Shown piece after piece: positions 1 to 10,138 of a DNA stretch of 64,000 bases (the stretch's first letter is position 1; the number at the start of each line of letters is the position of its first letter). This stretch comes from Cordilura impudica (taxonomy: Eukaryota; Arthropoda; Insecta; Diptera; Scathophagidae), in assembly GCA_963682025.1 (NCBI GenBank), contig OY821520.1, positions 138,702,738-138,766,737 on the forward strand, in the 5' to 3' direction. The position numbers and the translations under genes are program-made. A model generated the notes under the pieces. The model saw only the letters and a list, made by a program, of their open reading frames with translations, ran no database searches and was not told where the DNA came from.

Positions 1-189
1 TTTTATTTTTTATAAGGTTCTCACTTTTCAACACAAAGGCCTCAGTTTTTTTAGAAACCTAAAAAAAGTGTTAATAGTTTACCGCCTTATCTACAATAAA
101 AATAGTATTAAATTCTCAAATCGATTTATTTTTATTAACACCTGTCAAGGCTCTTCGCCGAATCATCAATATTGAATATATCAATTAGT
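1..189. other. AT-rich sequence with no recognised feature
   Basis: No open frame with recognisable similarity and no repeat termini. It lies directly upstream of the first DINE-like repeat. Confidence 0.5.
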
Positions 190-908
190 GATACCCTATA
201 CCACTGTGTGGTTTGGGTATAATGACTTTGTGCTGCTGTTTGTAACTACCAAAAATATTTGACCTAGACCCATCTTTTATTATACCGATCCAATCTGAAT
301 CACTTTTTGACTCGATTTAGCGATGTCCGTCCGTCTGTCTGTGTGTCCATGTAAACCTTGTAATCAAACTACAGATCGCAAATATGAATATATTTTGATA
401 AAATTTCGTACATAAGCTTTTATCGGCCATAGGATGAACGCTATTGAAATTCGTGAAATTCGGTTCATGTTCAGACCTAGTCCCCATACAAATGACCCCC
501 TATGAAATCGGCATAAATTGCCATAAGATCCAAATTATCATATAGATCTCAGTCAAATTGGGTTTGTGTGTGGTTATTATATCCACTAACCAGTAGTCCA
601 AAAATAATCCCTATATGACAACTCTTAGTCATAGGACCCATATAGAGCTGCTTCCCGATCTTCACTTAAATCTATTAAAAAAACAAAAATATTGCACAGA
701 TTTTCCAAATATAAGTGACTTTACCAAATATGGTCTGCATCGGGTTATTTTTCGACCTAATCCCCAAATAACTGTAGCACCCGATATGAACTTTTTCATA
801 TCTGCAGCTAAAAAATTATTTGCTTATTTGCTATATCCAATTAGTTGGACCGAAGCGGTAGGGTCTCTAAACCATGGTATAGAGTATCGTATAGTCGGTA
901 TATAGTCT
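190..908 (+). repeat. DINE-1/Helentron-like interspersed repeat, copy A
   Basis: One of at least eight copies of the same repeat in this window. It begins with a CCCTATACCACT-type end, contains the GTCCGTCCGTCTGTCTGT (GTCY)n tract near 325-345, and ends near 885-905 in a decayed version of the palindrome that is perfect in other copies (core AGTCGGTCTAGACCGACT). A GTCY microsatellite plus a hairpin near the 3' end is the known layout of dipteran DINE-1/mini-me elements, which are non-autonomous Helentron relatives. Assignment to that class is by architecture, not by alignment. Short frames inside it have no coding value. Confidence 0.75.
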
Positions 909-1853
909 TAATGTACTTATTAATTGTAGGCGTACTTGTAAAAATAAAACAATTTAACACCATATATAGAAAAAACAACAAAGCACTACAAATATATGAC
1001 ATGTTCAAAACATAATTCAATATTCTTAAAATATAAAAGGAACAATTAAACCTATAAAGCTGATCCAAATTTTCACATCTAAATTTTCCATAAATTTCAA
1101 CATTGATTTAATGAAGACAGTACATTACACGTACCGTACCTCCAGAGTACAATACACGATTTACACTATTTTAATTATAACGCACTAACCAATATAAAAT
1201 TGTATGAATGTTGAAAAAAAACTGTATGTACTTGACATGCACTTAACATACGGTAAGAGAGTACAAAACTCCAACAAATAAATGTACAATGTACTTTAAA
1301 ATATGGTGATGTATCAGAGTTAGTTTTTGTTGGTGTAGTAATGAAAAAGGAACAGTATATCGACATTTAGCATAATTATTTAAACAAAAGCGTATAAAAA
1401 CTTAACCTTAGTGGTTGTTCTTACTTTCAACATGCAACGACGCGACGCTTAGCAAATACCATCACCATCACAGTCACCGGATCTAAAAGTTTTAACAAAA
1501 TTTGTGAAAATATCATGGTCTTAACAAAAATTACCATAAAACAAAAAAGGCGCATTTCATGAAGCCAAAAAAAAAAAAAACTTATACACTCTTCATATTA
1601 CGTGGTCTGAAAAGGTATCGGTATCAAATCTAGTTTTGTTTTCAGTTGTGTACGCCAGACGCAGATTGATCTTTATATTTCTAATGTGCGCATGTCAGTT
1701 TACGTGAAATAAAATAAAAATAAAAATATGAATTCAAAACAAACTTATATTAGAAATGAAAAAATTAATTATAAAAGCAAACTCTATCTAACGTCAAATA
1801 CTTATTGATATTTACCAGAAAAATACTTGTTTACTCTCTTGTTTCGGTGATCA
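909..1853. other. Unannotated intergenic sequence
   Basis: AT-rich DNA. No frame longer than about 75 codons shows similarity I recognise, and I see no TIRs or tandem structure. Confidence 0.5.
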
Positions 1854-1883
1854 GACCCCGATCTAGGGAGCCAGATCGGGGTC
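1854..1883. repeat. Perfect 11-bp inverted repeat with 8-nt loop
   Basis: GACCCCGATCT at 1854-1864 and its exact reverse complement at 1873-1883 enclose an 8-nt loop. It sits at the point where the downstream transposase remnant loses similarity, so it may mark a rearrangement junction. Confidence 0.7.
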
Positions 1884-1884
1884 A

Positions 1885-2066
1885 AAAGTCTATACAAACA
1901 AGCCCACAATCACCCGTGAATGGAAGGTGGAAATTCAACGCCTCATCAACGAAGTTCAGCCACATTTATGCAAAAAAGTCATGACAAATTTTGACAAAAG
2001 AGTGCGTATGTACCAGCAAAGCCGTGGTGGCCATTTGCTCGATCTGTTGTCGATACATTATGATTC
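1885..2066 (+). pseudogene. Tc1/mariner-superfamily transposase, C-terminal remnant
   Basis: The translation carries the typical end of insect IS630/Tc1/mariner transposases: a VYTNKP stretch, an EIQRLINEVQP helix, an NFDKRV segment and the terminal SRGGHL motif just before the usual stop. The same arrangement (VYANKP, ARGGH) occurs in the element at 10715-11870, so the two belong to one broad family. Only about 60 residues remain, none of the catalytic acidic residues is present, and no terminal inverted repeats were found. It is a dead fragment. Confidence 0.7.
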
Positions 2067-2421
2067 AATAAAAATTATTAATGTAAAGAAAAAAAAACTG
2101 TGTTTACTGTTTAATTCAAATCTTGTGTGGATTTTTAGAACACCCTTAACATATCAATATTAAATGAAATAAAGATTTTAAAATTTTAATAAAAAAAATA
2201 TTTGATTTTGGTAACTTTTTTGCAACGTTTTCGATGGAAGCAGAATTCAAAAATTGGTTTTTATAGACAAATATACATATTACAACATTTTTGTAGAAAA
2301 AAAGATTACAAAGATTAAGGGCCGTAGCAAAAAAATTAAAGTATATTTTGTATGAATTGAAATACACTTTAATTTTTTTTTTGCATACGGCCCTAAGCAT
2401 TTAAAATTTTCCGTATCAAAT

Positions 2422-2817
2422 ACCTGTACCTCTAAAGTGAGTCAGCTCAAAATTTACAAATTTTCAGTAGAGGCAAAAAACGGTTTTTTTTTCATATTTA
2501 CTATAAAATTTAAAAACAGTTGTTTTATTGTAAAGAATTGCAAAAATAAGTATACAACATTAGTTGTTGTTGCGATTTTTTCAGTGATCATCAAAAATAA
2601 CAAGTTTTTTGGTTGCAACTCAAAATATGTATTTTTAGTGGATTCTAAACAAGCTACTATTATAACACAAAGAGGGTTACAACTGTATTTTTTTGCGAAA
2701 GACTAGAAACCCCGATGTAAGATTTTTACAGTGGATAGATATGACCACTGTGTATCGTTTTCTTGCAAAAAGTGAAAATTGAAAAATTTTGAGTTGACTC
2801 ACTTTAGAGGTACAGGT
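2422..2817. mobile_element. MITE with ~34-bp terminal inverted repeats
   Basis: The left end reads ACCTGTACCTCTAAAGTGAG and the right end is its reverse complement. The pairing continues through TCAGCTCAAAATTT with one mismatch. The 396-bp interior is AT-rich and non-coding. Flanks could include a degenerate TA duplication (TA on the left, TG on the right), which would fit a Tc1/mariner-driven MITE, but this is weak. It abuts the mariner remnant beginning at 2818. Confidence 0.75.
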
Positions 2818-4466
2818 GAGGGCGCTACGTGGTTTAATATTTTCTTCTTGAAGATATCACAACTAAACGATCTCAGTGAATTTGTAAGCATGGAAAAAAT
2901 TGGTCACCGTTATGTAAATCAATGCTTTCCTATGAAAGGTCTCAGTCCAACCAATATTAAAGTCTAGCTAAAATCTACTCCTTCGTTTACGACTATAAAA
3001 TATTGGGTGGCAGAGTTTAAACGAGGCCGTACGAGTTTCCAATACGAACACCGTACTGGTAGACCAATTTAGGTGCCCACGTCAGAAAGGGTTAAGAAAA
3101 ATCCACAAAATAGTATTGAATGATTGCCGGCTGAAGGTGCGTGAGCTAGCTGAAATGATGGAGATGAGAAAGAAGATGTTCCAATATAGTGTTTGGGACT
3201 ATAAAGCCGAGTTTTTGCATCGATTCGTAACCATCGATGAGACATGTGTCCACCATTTCACACCTGAGATAAAGGAACAGTCAAATCAGTGGACTGAAAC
3301 GGGAGAATCGTGATCACAGTTCCAAGACAGTTATGAAGTCTGATTTTTGGAATGCGCGTGGTATAATTTTTATTAATTATCTTAAAAAAAAAAAAATCAT
3401 CGGCGAGTATTATGCTAACTTATTGCAGCTTTTAAGCGGTCTAGACCGACTATACGATACCCTATACCATGCGTTTAGAAACCCTATCTCATAGGCCCAA
3501 CTAACTGGACATAGAAAATAAGCAAAAACCGAATTTGAGTGGCATTTTTATTAATTTTTTTGGCTGCAGATATGAAAAAGTTCATATCGGATGCTATATC
3601 TATATAGGGACTAGGTCCAAAAATGGACCGATCCTGATCATGTTTGGTAAAGTCTCTTGTATTTTGCAAAAATATATAAACAAAATTTGAGAAGAATCAG
3701 TGCAATATTTTTGTTTTTTAATAGATTTAAGTGAAGATCGGGAAGCAGCTCTGTATGGGGTCAAAGGGATCATTTTTGGGCTACTCATTAGTGGATGTAA
3801 TGAACGCATACAAACCCAATTTGAGTAAGATCTATATGACAATTTGGATCTTATGGCAATTTATGTCGATTTCATATGGGTAATTTGTATGGGGGCTAGG
3901 TCTCAACATGGACCGATTCTCACCAATTTCAATAGCGTTCATCCCATGGCCGATAAAAGCTTATATACCAAATTTCATCAAAATATATTCATATTTGCAA
4001 CCTGCAGTTTGATTACAAGCTTTACATGGACACACAGACGGACGGACGGACGGACGGACGGACGGACGGACGGACATTGTTAAATCAACTCAGAAAGTGA
4101 TTCTGATTCGATCGGTATAATTAAAGATGGGTCTAGGTCAAATATTTTTGGTTGTTACAAACAGCAGCACAAAGTCATTATACCCAAACCACATAGTGGT
4201 ATAGGGTATAAATATCGCATTTGGCGAAAAAGAAAGTGTTGTTTCATCAAGACAATTCACCAGCTCACACATCTACTATTGCGACGCCCAAAATTCATGA
4301 ATAAAAGTTCGAATTGCTTCATAATGCACTTTATTTGCCATATTTAGCTCCCTCGAATTATATCCAAACTAGAAAAAAATGATTCGTTAGTAAAACATTT
4401 GTCAAAAATGAAGAGGTGGAGTCTGCGGTTGATGACTATTTTAAGGAGTTAGACAGTTCTTAATAT
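2818..4466 (+). pseudogene. Mariner transposase pseudogene, split by a DINE-like insertion
   Basis: The 5' part (start codon near 2890) translates to a mariner-type N terminus with KGLSPTNIKV, then TIKYWVAEFKRGRTS, an HRTGRP stretch, the RLKVRELAEM helix and the FVTIDETCVHHFTPE segment that holds the first catalytic Asp. The 3' part from about 4212 resumes with VLFHQDN-like, HTSTIATPK-like and NEEVESAVDDYFKELD segments. Between them lies the 775-bp repeat at 3436-4210. Stops, frameshifts and internal deletions occur in both halves, so no transposase can be made. The ordered match on both sides of the repeat shows that the repeat entered an existing mariner copy. Confidence 0.82.
3436..4210 (-). 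repeat. DINE-1/Helentron-like interspersed repeat, copy B
   Basis: Near full-length copy in reverse orientation. The hairpin half GGTCTAGACCGACTATA is at the left end, a (GGAC)n tract (GTCY on the other strand) lies near 4032-4076, and the terminal CCACATAGTGGTATAGGG is at the right. It is inserted within the mariner remnant. The hairpin side has lost the outer AACAAGTAAGAAAATTA segment seen in copies F and G. Confidence 0.85.
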
Positions 4467-5014
4467 AAACAGGGTATTGAATAAACAATAAGTATTAACA
4501 GTTACTTTAAAGGATAAATGATTCGATTTTAACTACATCAATAATAAATCAATTTATTCTTCAAACTGTATCTAAGAAAAACGGAAATGTTAATAATCAA
4601 GCAAAAGAATGGTACTGTAGTTTTCCTTGTTTTAATAATTAGATTATTGCAACAGATATCATTAACACAACCTTCTAATGTGGTTAGGAATTCTGGCAGA
4701 ATTTGGTTGTACAAAATATATTACATCGACTATATTTAACTAGCTTTTTATTTAAATTGTTAGTTATACTTGTGAATCGTTTTCAAATTGGCAACACTAT
4801 TTTCATGGCCTCCTACGTTTTGCTAGTGATAAATTCAATTATTTGACAGATAATTTCTGAATCTTAAAACAAATGACTCCAAAATTTTGTTGTCAATAAA
4901 GTGTTTACAATTTCATTTAAAAATCCATTTACTGTCGTATGTTCTAATCAAACCTTATCTAATCAAAAATTTTTGTACTTTGGTGATAAAAAGGTGAATT
5001 TTATTGAATTGAAA
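4467..5014. other. Unannotated sequence
   Basis: AT-rich. It may include the decayed 3' end of the mariner remnant and the 5' end of the Tc1 remnant, but I could not define termini. Confidence 0.45.
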
Positions 5015-5610
5015 ATGCCTCGCAAAATAACGTCAATTGATGTGATTCAGTTGGTTTGATACAAGCACAATCTCCGGAAACGATATATTTTGAAGTGTCA
5101 TCTAATTAACAGCGGGCATAAATTTGGGTTTTATGCTGACCCTAAACTCTGTGGTCACAAGCTTTAACCGCCTAAGTCGACTTAACAACGATTTAGTTAT
5201 GTATGCTATCATATTCTACACTGTTTTTTTTTTAAAGTTATTAATGAAAACATATTGACCTAAGTCGTAGTGAAGCCCCATTACATTTATATAAAAAGTG
5301 AGTTTTCTCGAAAGCATGATTTTCGACTTAGGCGGTTAATGTTTGTGACCACACAACTTAAGTCCCATATGGTAAGGTCTTGGCTTCTCTACAATTGTAG
5401 CAAAGTGATGAATACAGACCTACTTGTGGTTTTATTAAAAAAAAAAAAAAACACTGTCAACTGGCATTCTAAAAATGAAACTGATGTGAAAACTATAATT
5501 TTAGAGGAAGGGAATAAAATTCAATGGAGTACGTGCAAAAACTAGTTAATTACATGAAAAGACGACTTCAAGCCGTGAGTGATGCCAAAGGCGGTCATAC
5601 GAAGTACTAA
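5015..5610 (+). pseudogene. Tc1-like transposase remnant interrupted by a MITE
   Basis: An ATG at 5015 opens a short MPRKIT start of the kind that begins Tc1-type helix-turn-helix transposases. After the inserted MITE, the sequence from about 5440 to the TAA at 5608-5610 encodes a typical Tc1 C terminus with an NYMKRRLQAV helix and a KGGHTKY end. The catalytic core is missing and the frame is broken, so the piece is inactive. Its end is only 14 bp from the next repeat, which starts at 5624. Confidence 0.7.
5150..5353. mobile_element. Small MITE with ~28-bp inverted repeats
   Basis: TGTGGTCACAAGCTTTAACC at the left is matched by the reverse complement of the right end (TGTGGTCACAAACATTAACC). 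Pairing runs on through CGCCTAAGTCGA. The 204-bp interior is non-coding. It sits between the two ends of a Tc1 remnant. Confidence 0.7.
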
Positions 5611-6126
5611 TTATTTGACTTAATTTTTATACCCTCCACACGTCAGTGGCAGAGGGATATATAGGTTTGTCATTCCGTTTGTAACGCAACGAAAAACTAA
5701 TTTCCGACCCCATAAAGTAGATATATTCTTGATCCTTATTACAGCTCGAGTCGATGTAGCGATGTCCGTCTGTCCGTCTGTCTGTTGAAATGACGCTCAT
5801 TCACAAAAAAAGCCATCTAACTGGATAAGGTTACAATAATATCATTTGCCATAATTCTCAGCAGGTTGTTATTGAAAATGGGCTAAATCGGGCATCGTTG
5901 TGATTAGATACGAGCAAAAATATATAGATACCTCTAAAAAAAACATAAAACTCAGTGTGTTTGTTGTAACAGTTTAGTGGTTGAACATAATAATTGTACA
6001 ACAACATAAAAAATGCCACAAAAAAATTATGCATACATATATTAACAATACCAAGAACACAATACATAGCTCATGTTAGTAGTATTGCCACATATTTTTT
6101 TTATCGTTATCACGCTATAATAAAAA

Positions 6127-6179
6127 AACCGCCAATATGAAAGAAAAAATGAAAATGAAAAAAAAAACTGGAAAATGAT

Positions 6180-6212
<33 letters not shown>

Positions 6213-6889
6213 AAAATGGAAAATGGAAAATGAAAAACGGAAAATGAAAAATGGAAAATGGAAAATGAAAAAAGAAAATTGAAAAATGGAAAATGAAAAA
6301 TGGAAAATAGAAAAGGAAAATGGAAAATGAAATTGAAACATGGAAAATGAAAATTGAAAAATGAAAAATGAAAAGTGAAAATTGAAAAATGAAAAATGAC
6401 TAATGGAAAATGGAAATTGAAAAATTAAAAATGGAAAATGGAAAATGAAAATTGAAAAATGGAAAATGAAAAATGAAAATTGTCTAATGGAAAATGGAAA
6501 TTGAAAATTGAAAAATTAAAAATGATAAATGGAAAATGGAAAATTAAAATTGAAAAATGGAAAATGAAAAATGGAAAATGAAAAATGGAAAAGGAAAAAT
6601 GGAAAATGAGAAATGGAATATGAAAAATGGAAAATGCACAATGGGAAATGGAAAATGGAAAATAAAAATTGAAAAATGGAAATTAAAATTGAAAAATTAA
6701 AAATGGAAAATGGAAAATGAAAAATGAAAAATGAGAAATTGAAAATGGAAAACGCAAAATGGGAAATGGGAAATGGAAAATGAAAATTGAAAAATGGAAA
6801 ATGCAAAATGGAAAATGGAAAATGAAAATTGAAAAATGCAAAATGGAAAATGAATAATGGAACATGAAAAATGAAAAATGAAAAATGAA

Positions 6890-6921
<32 letters not shown>

Positions 6922-7302
6922 AAAAACTGAAAAGTGAAAAATGAAAATTGAAAAATGAAAAATGGCAATTGGAAAATGAAAATTGAAAAATGAAAAATGG
7001 AAAATGAAAATTGAAAAATGAAAAATGAAAAATGGAAAATGAAAATTGAAAAATTTAAAATTAAAAATGGAAAGTGGAAAATGAATAATGAAAATTTAAA
7101 ATTGAAAATTAAAAATGGAAAATGGAAAATTAAATATGAAAAATGGAAAATGGAAAATTGAAAAATGGAAAATGAAAATTGAAAAAATAAAATTGGAAAA
7201 TGGAAAATGGAAAATGGAAAATGAAAATTGAAAATTGAAAAATGGAAAATGGAAAATGAAAATTGAAAAATTAAAAATGGAAGATGGAAAATGAAAAATG
7301 AA

Positions 7303-7333
<31 letters not shown>

Positions 7334-7421
7334 TGAAAAATGAAAAATGGAAAATGAAAATTTAAAATTTCAAAATGAAAAATGTAAAATGGAAAATGAA
7401 AATTGAAAAATGGAAAATGGA

Positions 7422-7452
<31 letters not shown>

Positions 7453-7546
7453 TAAAAAATGGAAAATTAAAAATGGAAAATAAAATTGAAAAGTGAAAAA
7501 CGGAAAATGGAAAATGAATAATGGAACATGAAAAATGAAAAATGAA

Positions 7547-7578
<32 letters not shown>

Positions 7579-7960
7579 AAAAACTGAAAAATGAAAAATG
7601 AAAATTGAAAAATGAAAAATGGCAATTGGAAAATGAAAATTGAAAAATGAAAAATGGAAAATGAAAATTGAAAAATGAAAAATGAAAAATGGAAAATGAA
7701 AATTGAAAAATTTAAAATTAAAAATGGAAAGTGGAAAATGAATAATGAAAATTTAAAATTGAAAATTAAAAATGGAAAATGGAAAATTAAATATGAAAAA
7801 TGGAAAATGGAAAATGAAACATGTAAAATGAAAATTGAAAAATGGAAAATTAACATTGAAAAATTAAAAATTAAAATGAAAATTGAAAACTGGAAATGGA
7901 AAATGAAAAACTAAAATTGAAAAATAAGTAATGAAAGATGAAAAATGAATAATGAAAAAT
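6127..7960. repeat. C-poor (GGAAAATGAAAA)-type low-complexity tract
   Basis: About 1.8 kb built from variants of GGAAAATGAAAAATGG and GAAAATTG. The + strand is almost free of cytosine. Reverse-strand frames give long Phe/Ile/His-rich polypeptides that are pure by-products of the repeat. A block of about 300 bp starting at 6852 recurs with near identity at 7515, offset about 663 bp, showing a larger duplication within the tract. Confidence 0.95.
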
Positions 7961-7989
7961 TAGAAATTGATAATTAAAGCTTGAATAAA

Positions 7990-8466
7990 AAAACTTAAAA
8001 ATTAAAATTAAAAATTAAAAATTAAAAATTAAAAATTAAAAATTAAAAATTAAAAATTAAAAATTAAAAATTAAAAATTAAAAATTAAAAATTAAAAATT
8101 AAAAATTAAAAATTAAAAATTAAAAATTAAAAATTAAAAATTAAAAATTAAAAATTAAAAATTAAAAATTAAAAATTAAAAATTAAAAAATAAAAATTCA
8201 AAAATAAAAATTCAAAATTCAAAATTCAAAATTAAAAATTAAAAATTGCAAATTAAAAATTAAAAACTAAAAATTAAAAATAAAAATTAAAAATTAAAAA
8301 TTAAAAATTAAAAATTAAAAATAAGAATTAAAAATTAAAAATTAAAAATTGCAAATTAAAAATTAAAAACTAAAAATAAAAATTAAAAATTAAAAATTAA
8401 AAATTAAAAATTAAAAATTAAAAATTAAAAATTAAAAATTAAAAATAAAAATTAAAAATTAAAAAA
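7990..8466. repeat. 7-bp microsatellite (AAAAATT)n
   Basis: Perfect AAAAATT heptamers from about 8000 to 8180, followed by interrupted arrays to 8466. It adjoins the C-poor tract and lies inside the same DINE-like repeat. Confidence 0.95.
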
Positions 8467-8518
8467 TTGGTGGAGGGTATCAAAAAATTCGGCACAGCCG
8501 AATTTAACACTCTTGTTT

Positions 8519-9903
8519 CTATTTTTTTTTTTTCGTATAAACATGCGATGCACTTTCTTCAGAATAACATTCTGAAGTTTCTTTTGTTTTTGTCCAAACT
8601 TACTTTTTGTTGGTAAACACATAAATAATATGGAACATATAAAAAAAATATTTTTGAACAATATAAAAGAACTATATTTTGAAAACGTAAACGTCAAAGC
8701 AACAAAATTTTTATTTTGTCAAAACACTTTCTTGACATACTGTATTAATTTTTTAAGTTATGTACGAGTATATATAATTGCTTTTATTGAATTTAACTAA
8801 TGTGATTATTAAATGGAGCTTAACTGACGAATGGAGTTAGTTATTTTTATAGCTTAAATAGAGATGGTAGTAAACTCAAAGAACTATCGAATGATGATAG
8901 CGTTAAATCTTTAGCTCGTTTGGGTATAATTTTTACCGAATTTTATCTAATTTCTGGTCTATCAAAAAATTTTGCATATTTTTGTGTCAGTTGTAAAACT
9001 TTTTCAACCAACACTGTTTTGATTTCAAGAACAAATTGAAGTTTTTTTCCGAACAAGTTTAAATTTAATTAGAATTAAGTCAATAGTAAGTGCAAGTTTG
9101 ACTGTGAGATCTGATCAAGTTCTATTTGTCAGACAAAAAAGTTTCATTTCATTTTTGCTCATGTGTGGATGTCATTCATAATCGTCACTTCATCAATCTC
9201 ATGGGTTTGTTGGTAACTCGTTTAAGTTTCAGTCGTTTTTTTTTAGTATTTAGTATTGTTAGTTTTATTGTGTTTAAATTTGAATTAATATTTAATTAGA
9301 TTGTTACTTGATAATATTCATAACTAATATTAAAAAAATAATATTTATAATTTTTTTCTTTTTTTACATGGGACTTTGTGCATGAATTAATCATCACGCT
9401 AACTATTCTTTTTTCATCAAAAAAAAAAAAAAAAAAAAAAAAAAACTAATCCAAACTCAAACTCTATCCTTATATCGATTTTTTCGACTTAAATTTTCTT
9501 GGCTTCTACTAACACCAACGTTTTGACATGGTGCTACTACTACTAACACTGCAATATAAACAATTTGCACTACGTTTTTTTTGTGTTGATTTCTATTTTT
9601 AAATAAAATTATTAATGGTACTGATGATTACATGTATTAATTGGATGGGGGATGTGTATGATGGGGTCGTTGTTTGTGGTGGATAATGACCGTTTTACCT
9701 TAATTCATTATTATTTTGGGATTTTTTTTTTTCTTTTAATCAATTCGTTATATGCGAATCAAACAATTATGATTTAAATATATATAAAACACGAAACCAC
9801 ACATACCCAATTGCATTTGCATGTTGCACATACACAAACAAATACTTTCTATAACTATTTTATAACGCATACATACAAACAACAAACAAACACATACAAG
9901 TAG
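8519..9903. other. Upstream intronic or 5' flanking DNA of dome, no feature recognised
   Basis: AT-rich, including an A-run near 9419-9445. The missing first coding exon of dome (signal peptide) or its 5' UTR could be here or upstream of the window. I searched for a Met-plus-hydrophobic stretch followed by a donor and found none that I would defend. Confidence 0.4.
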
Positions 9904-10138
9904 TTTCGTGCATTTGTAAAGAAGGACAAAAACGGAAAACGTATTTACCGTACAACTTATTCACAGAATTATTTACAAATATGCAATTTGGATATACAAC
10001 AACACCAAGGCATCTGCAATTTGACCAAGGACACAAATAATTATCGGCCAAATTATGAATTCTTCAATTTCACATTGACTGGCGAAAACGATGTTGGTGT
10101 AAATGTTCAAAGTTTTTTGATAAATAATTATGAAAGTG
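9904..10138 (+). CDS. dome: dome exon (first one visible)
   Basis: Open frame of 78 codons plus one base, ending at a strong GTAAGT donor (10139). A TAG at 9901-9903 is in frame, so the exon must begin after it. The AG of that TAG could be the acceptor (phase 0), but its pyrimidine tract is poor and a slightly downstream AG is possible. It encodes a Cys-x10-Cys pair and several N-glycosylation-like sites (for example NLT and NFT), typical of an extracellular cytokine-receptor domain. Confidence 0.8.

Larger units (their letters stand above)
5624..8518 (+). repeat. Second DINE-like repeat family, expanded by internal low-complexity DNA
   Basis: The left end has TATACCCTCCAC and a GTCCGTCTGTCCGTCTGTC tract near 5765. 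The right end has GGTGGAGGGTAT followed by a hairpin (8485-8505: AAATTCGGC, 3-nt loop, GCCGAATTT) and a CTCTTGTTT tail. This end layout parallels the AGTCGGTCTAGACCGACT family and matches repeats widespread in Drosophila. The 2.3 kb between is simple-sequence DNA, annotated separately. Confidence 0.75.

Noticed and set aside
6042..7914. Several overlapping frames of 80-150 codons on both strands rich in Phe, Ile, His or Lys
   Set aside because: They are translations of a low-complexity tract with repeated units and have no independent evidence of coding.
9225..9260. Possible Inr-like TTTCAGTCG as a dome promoter
   Set aside because: A single short match in AT-rich DNA with no DPE, 5' UTR or first exon that I can define.
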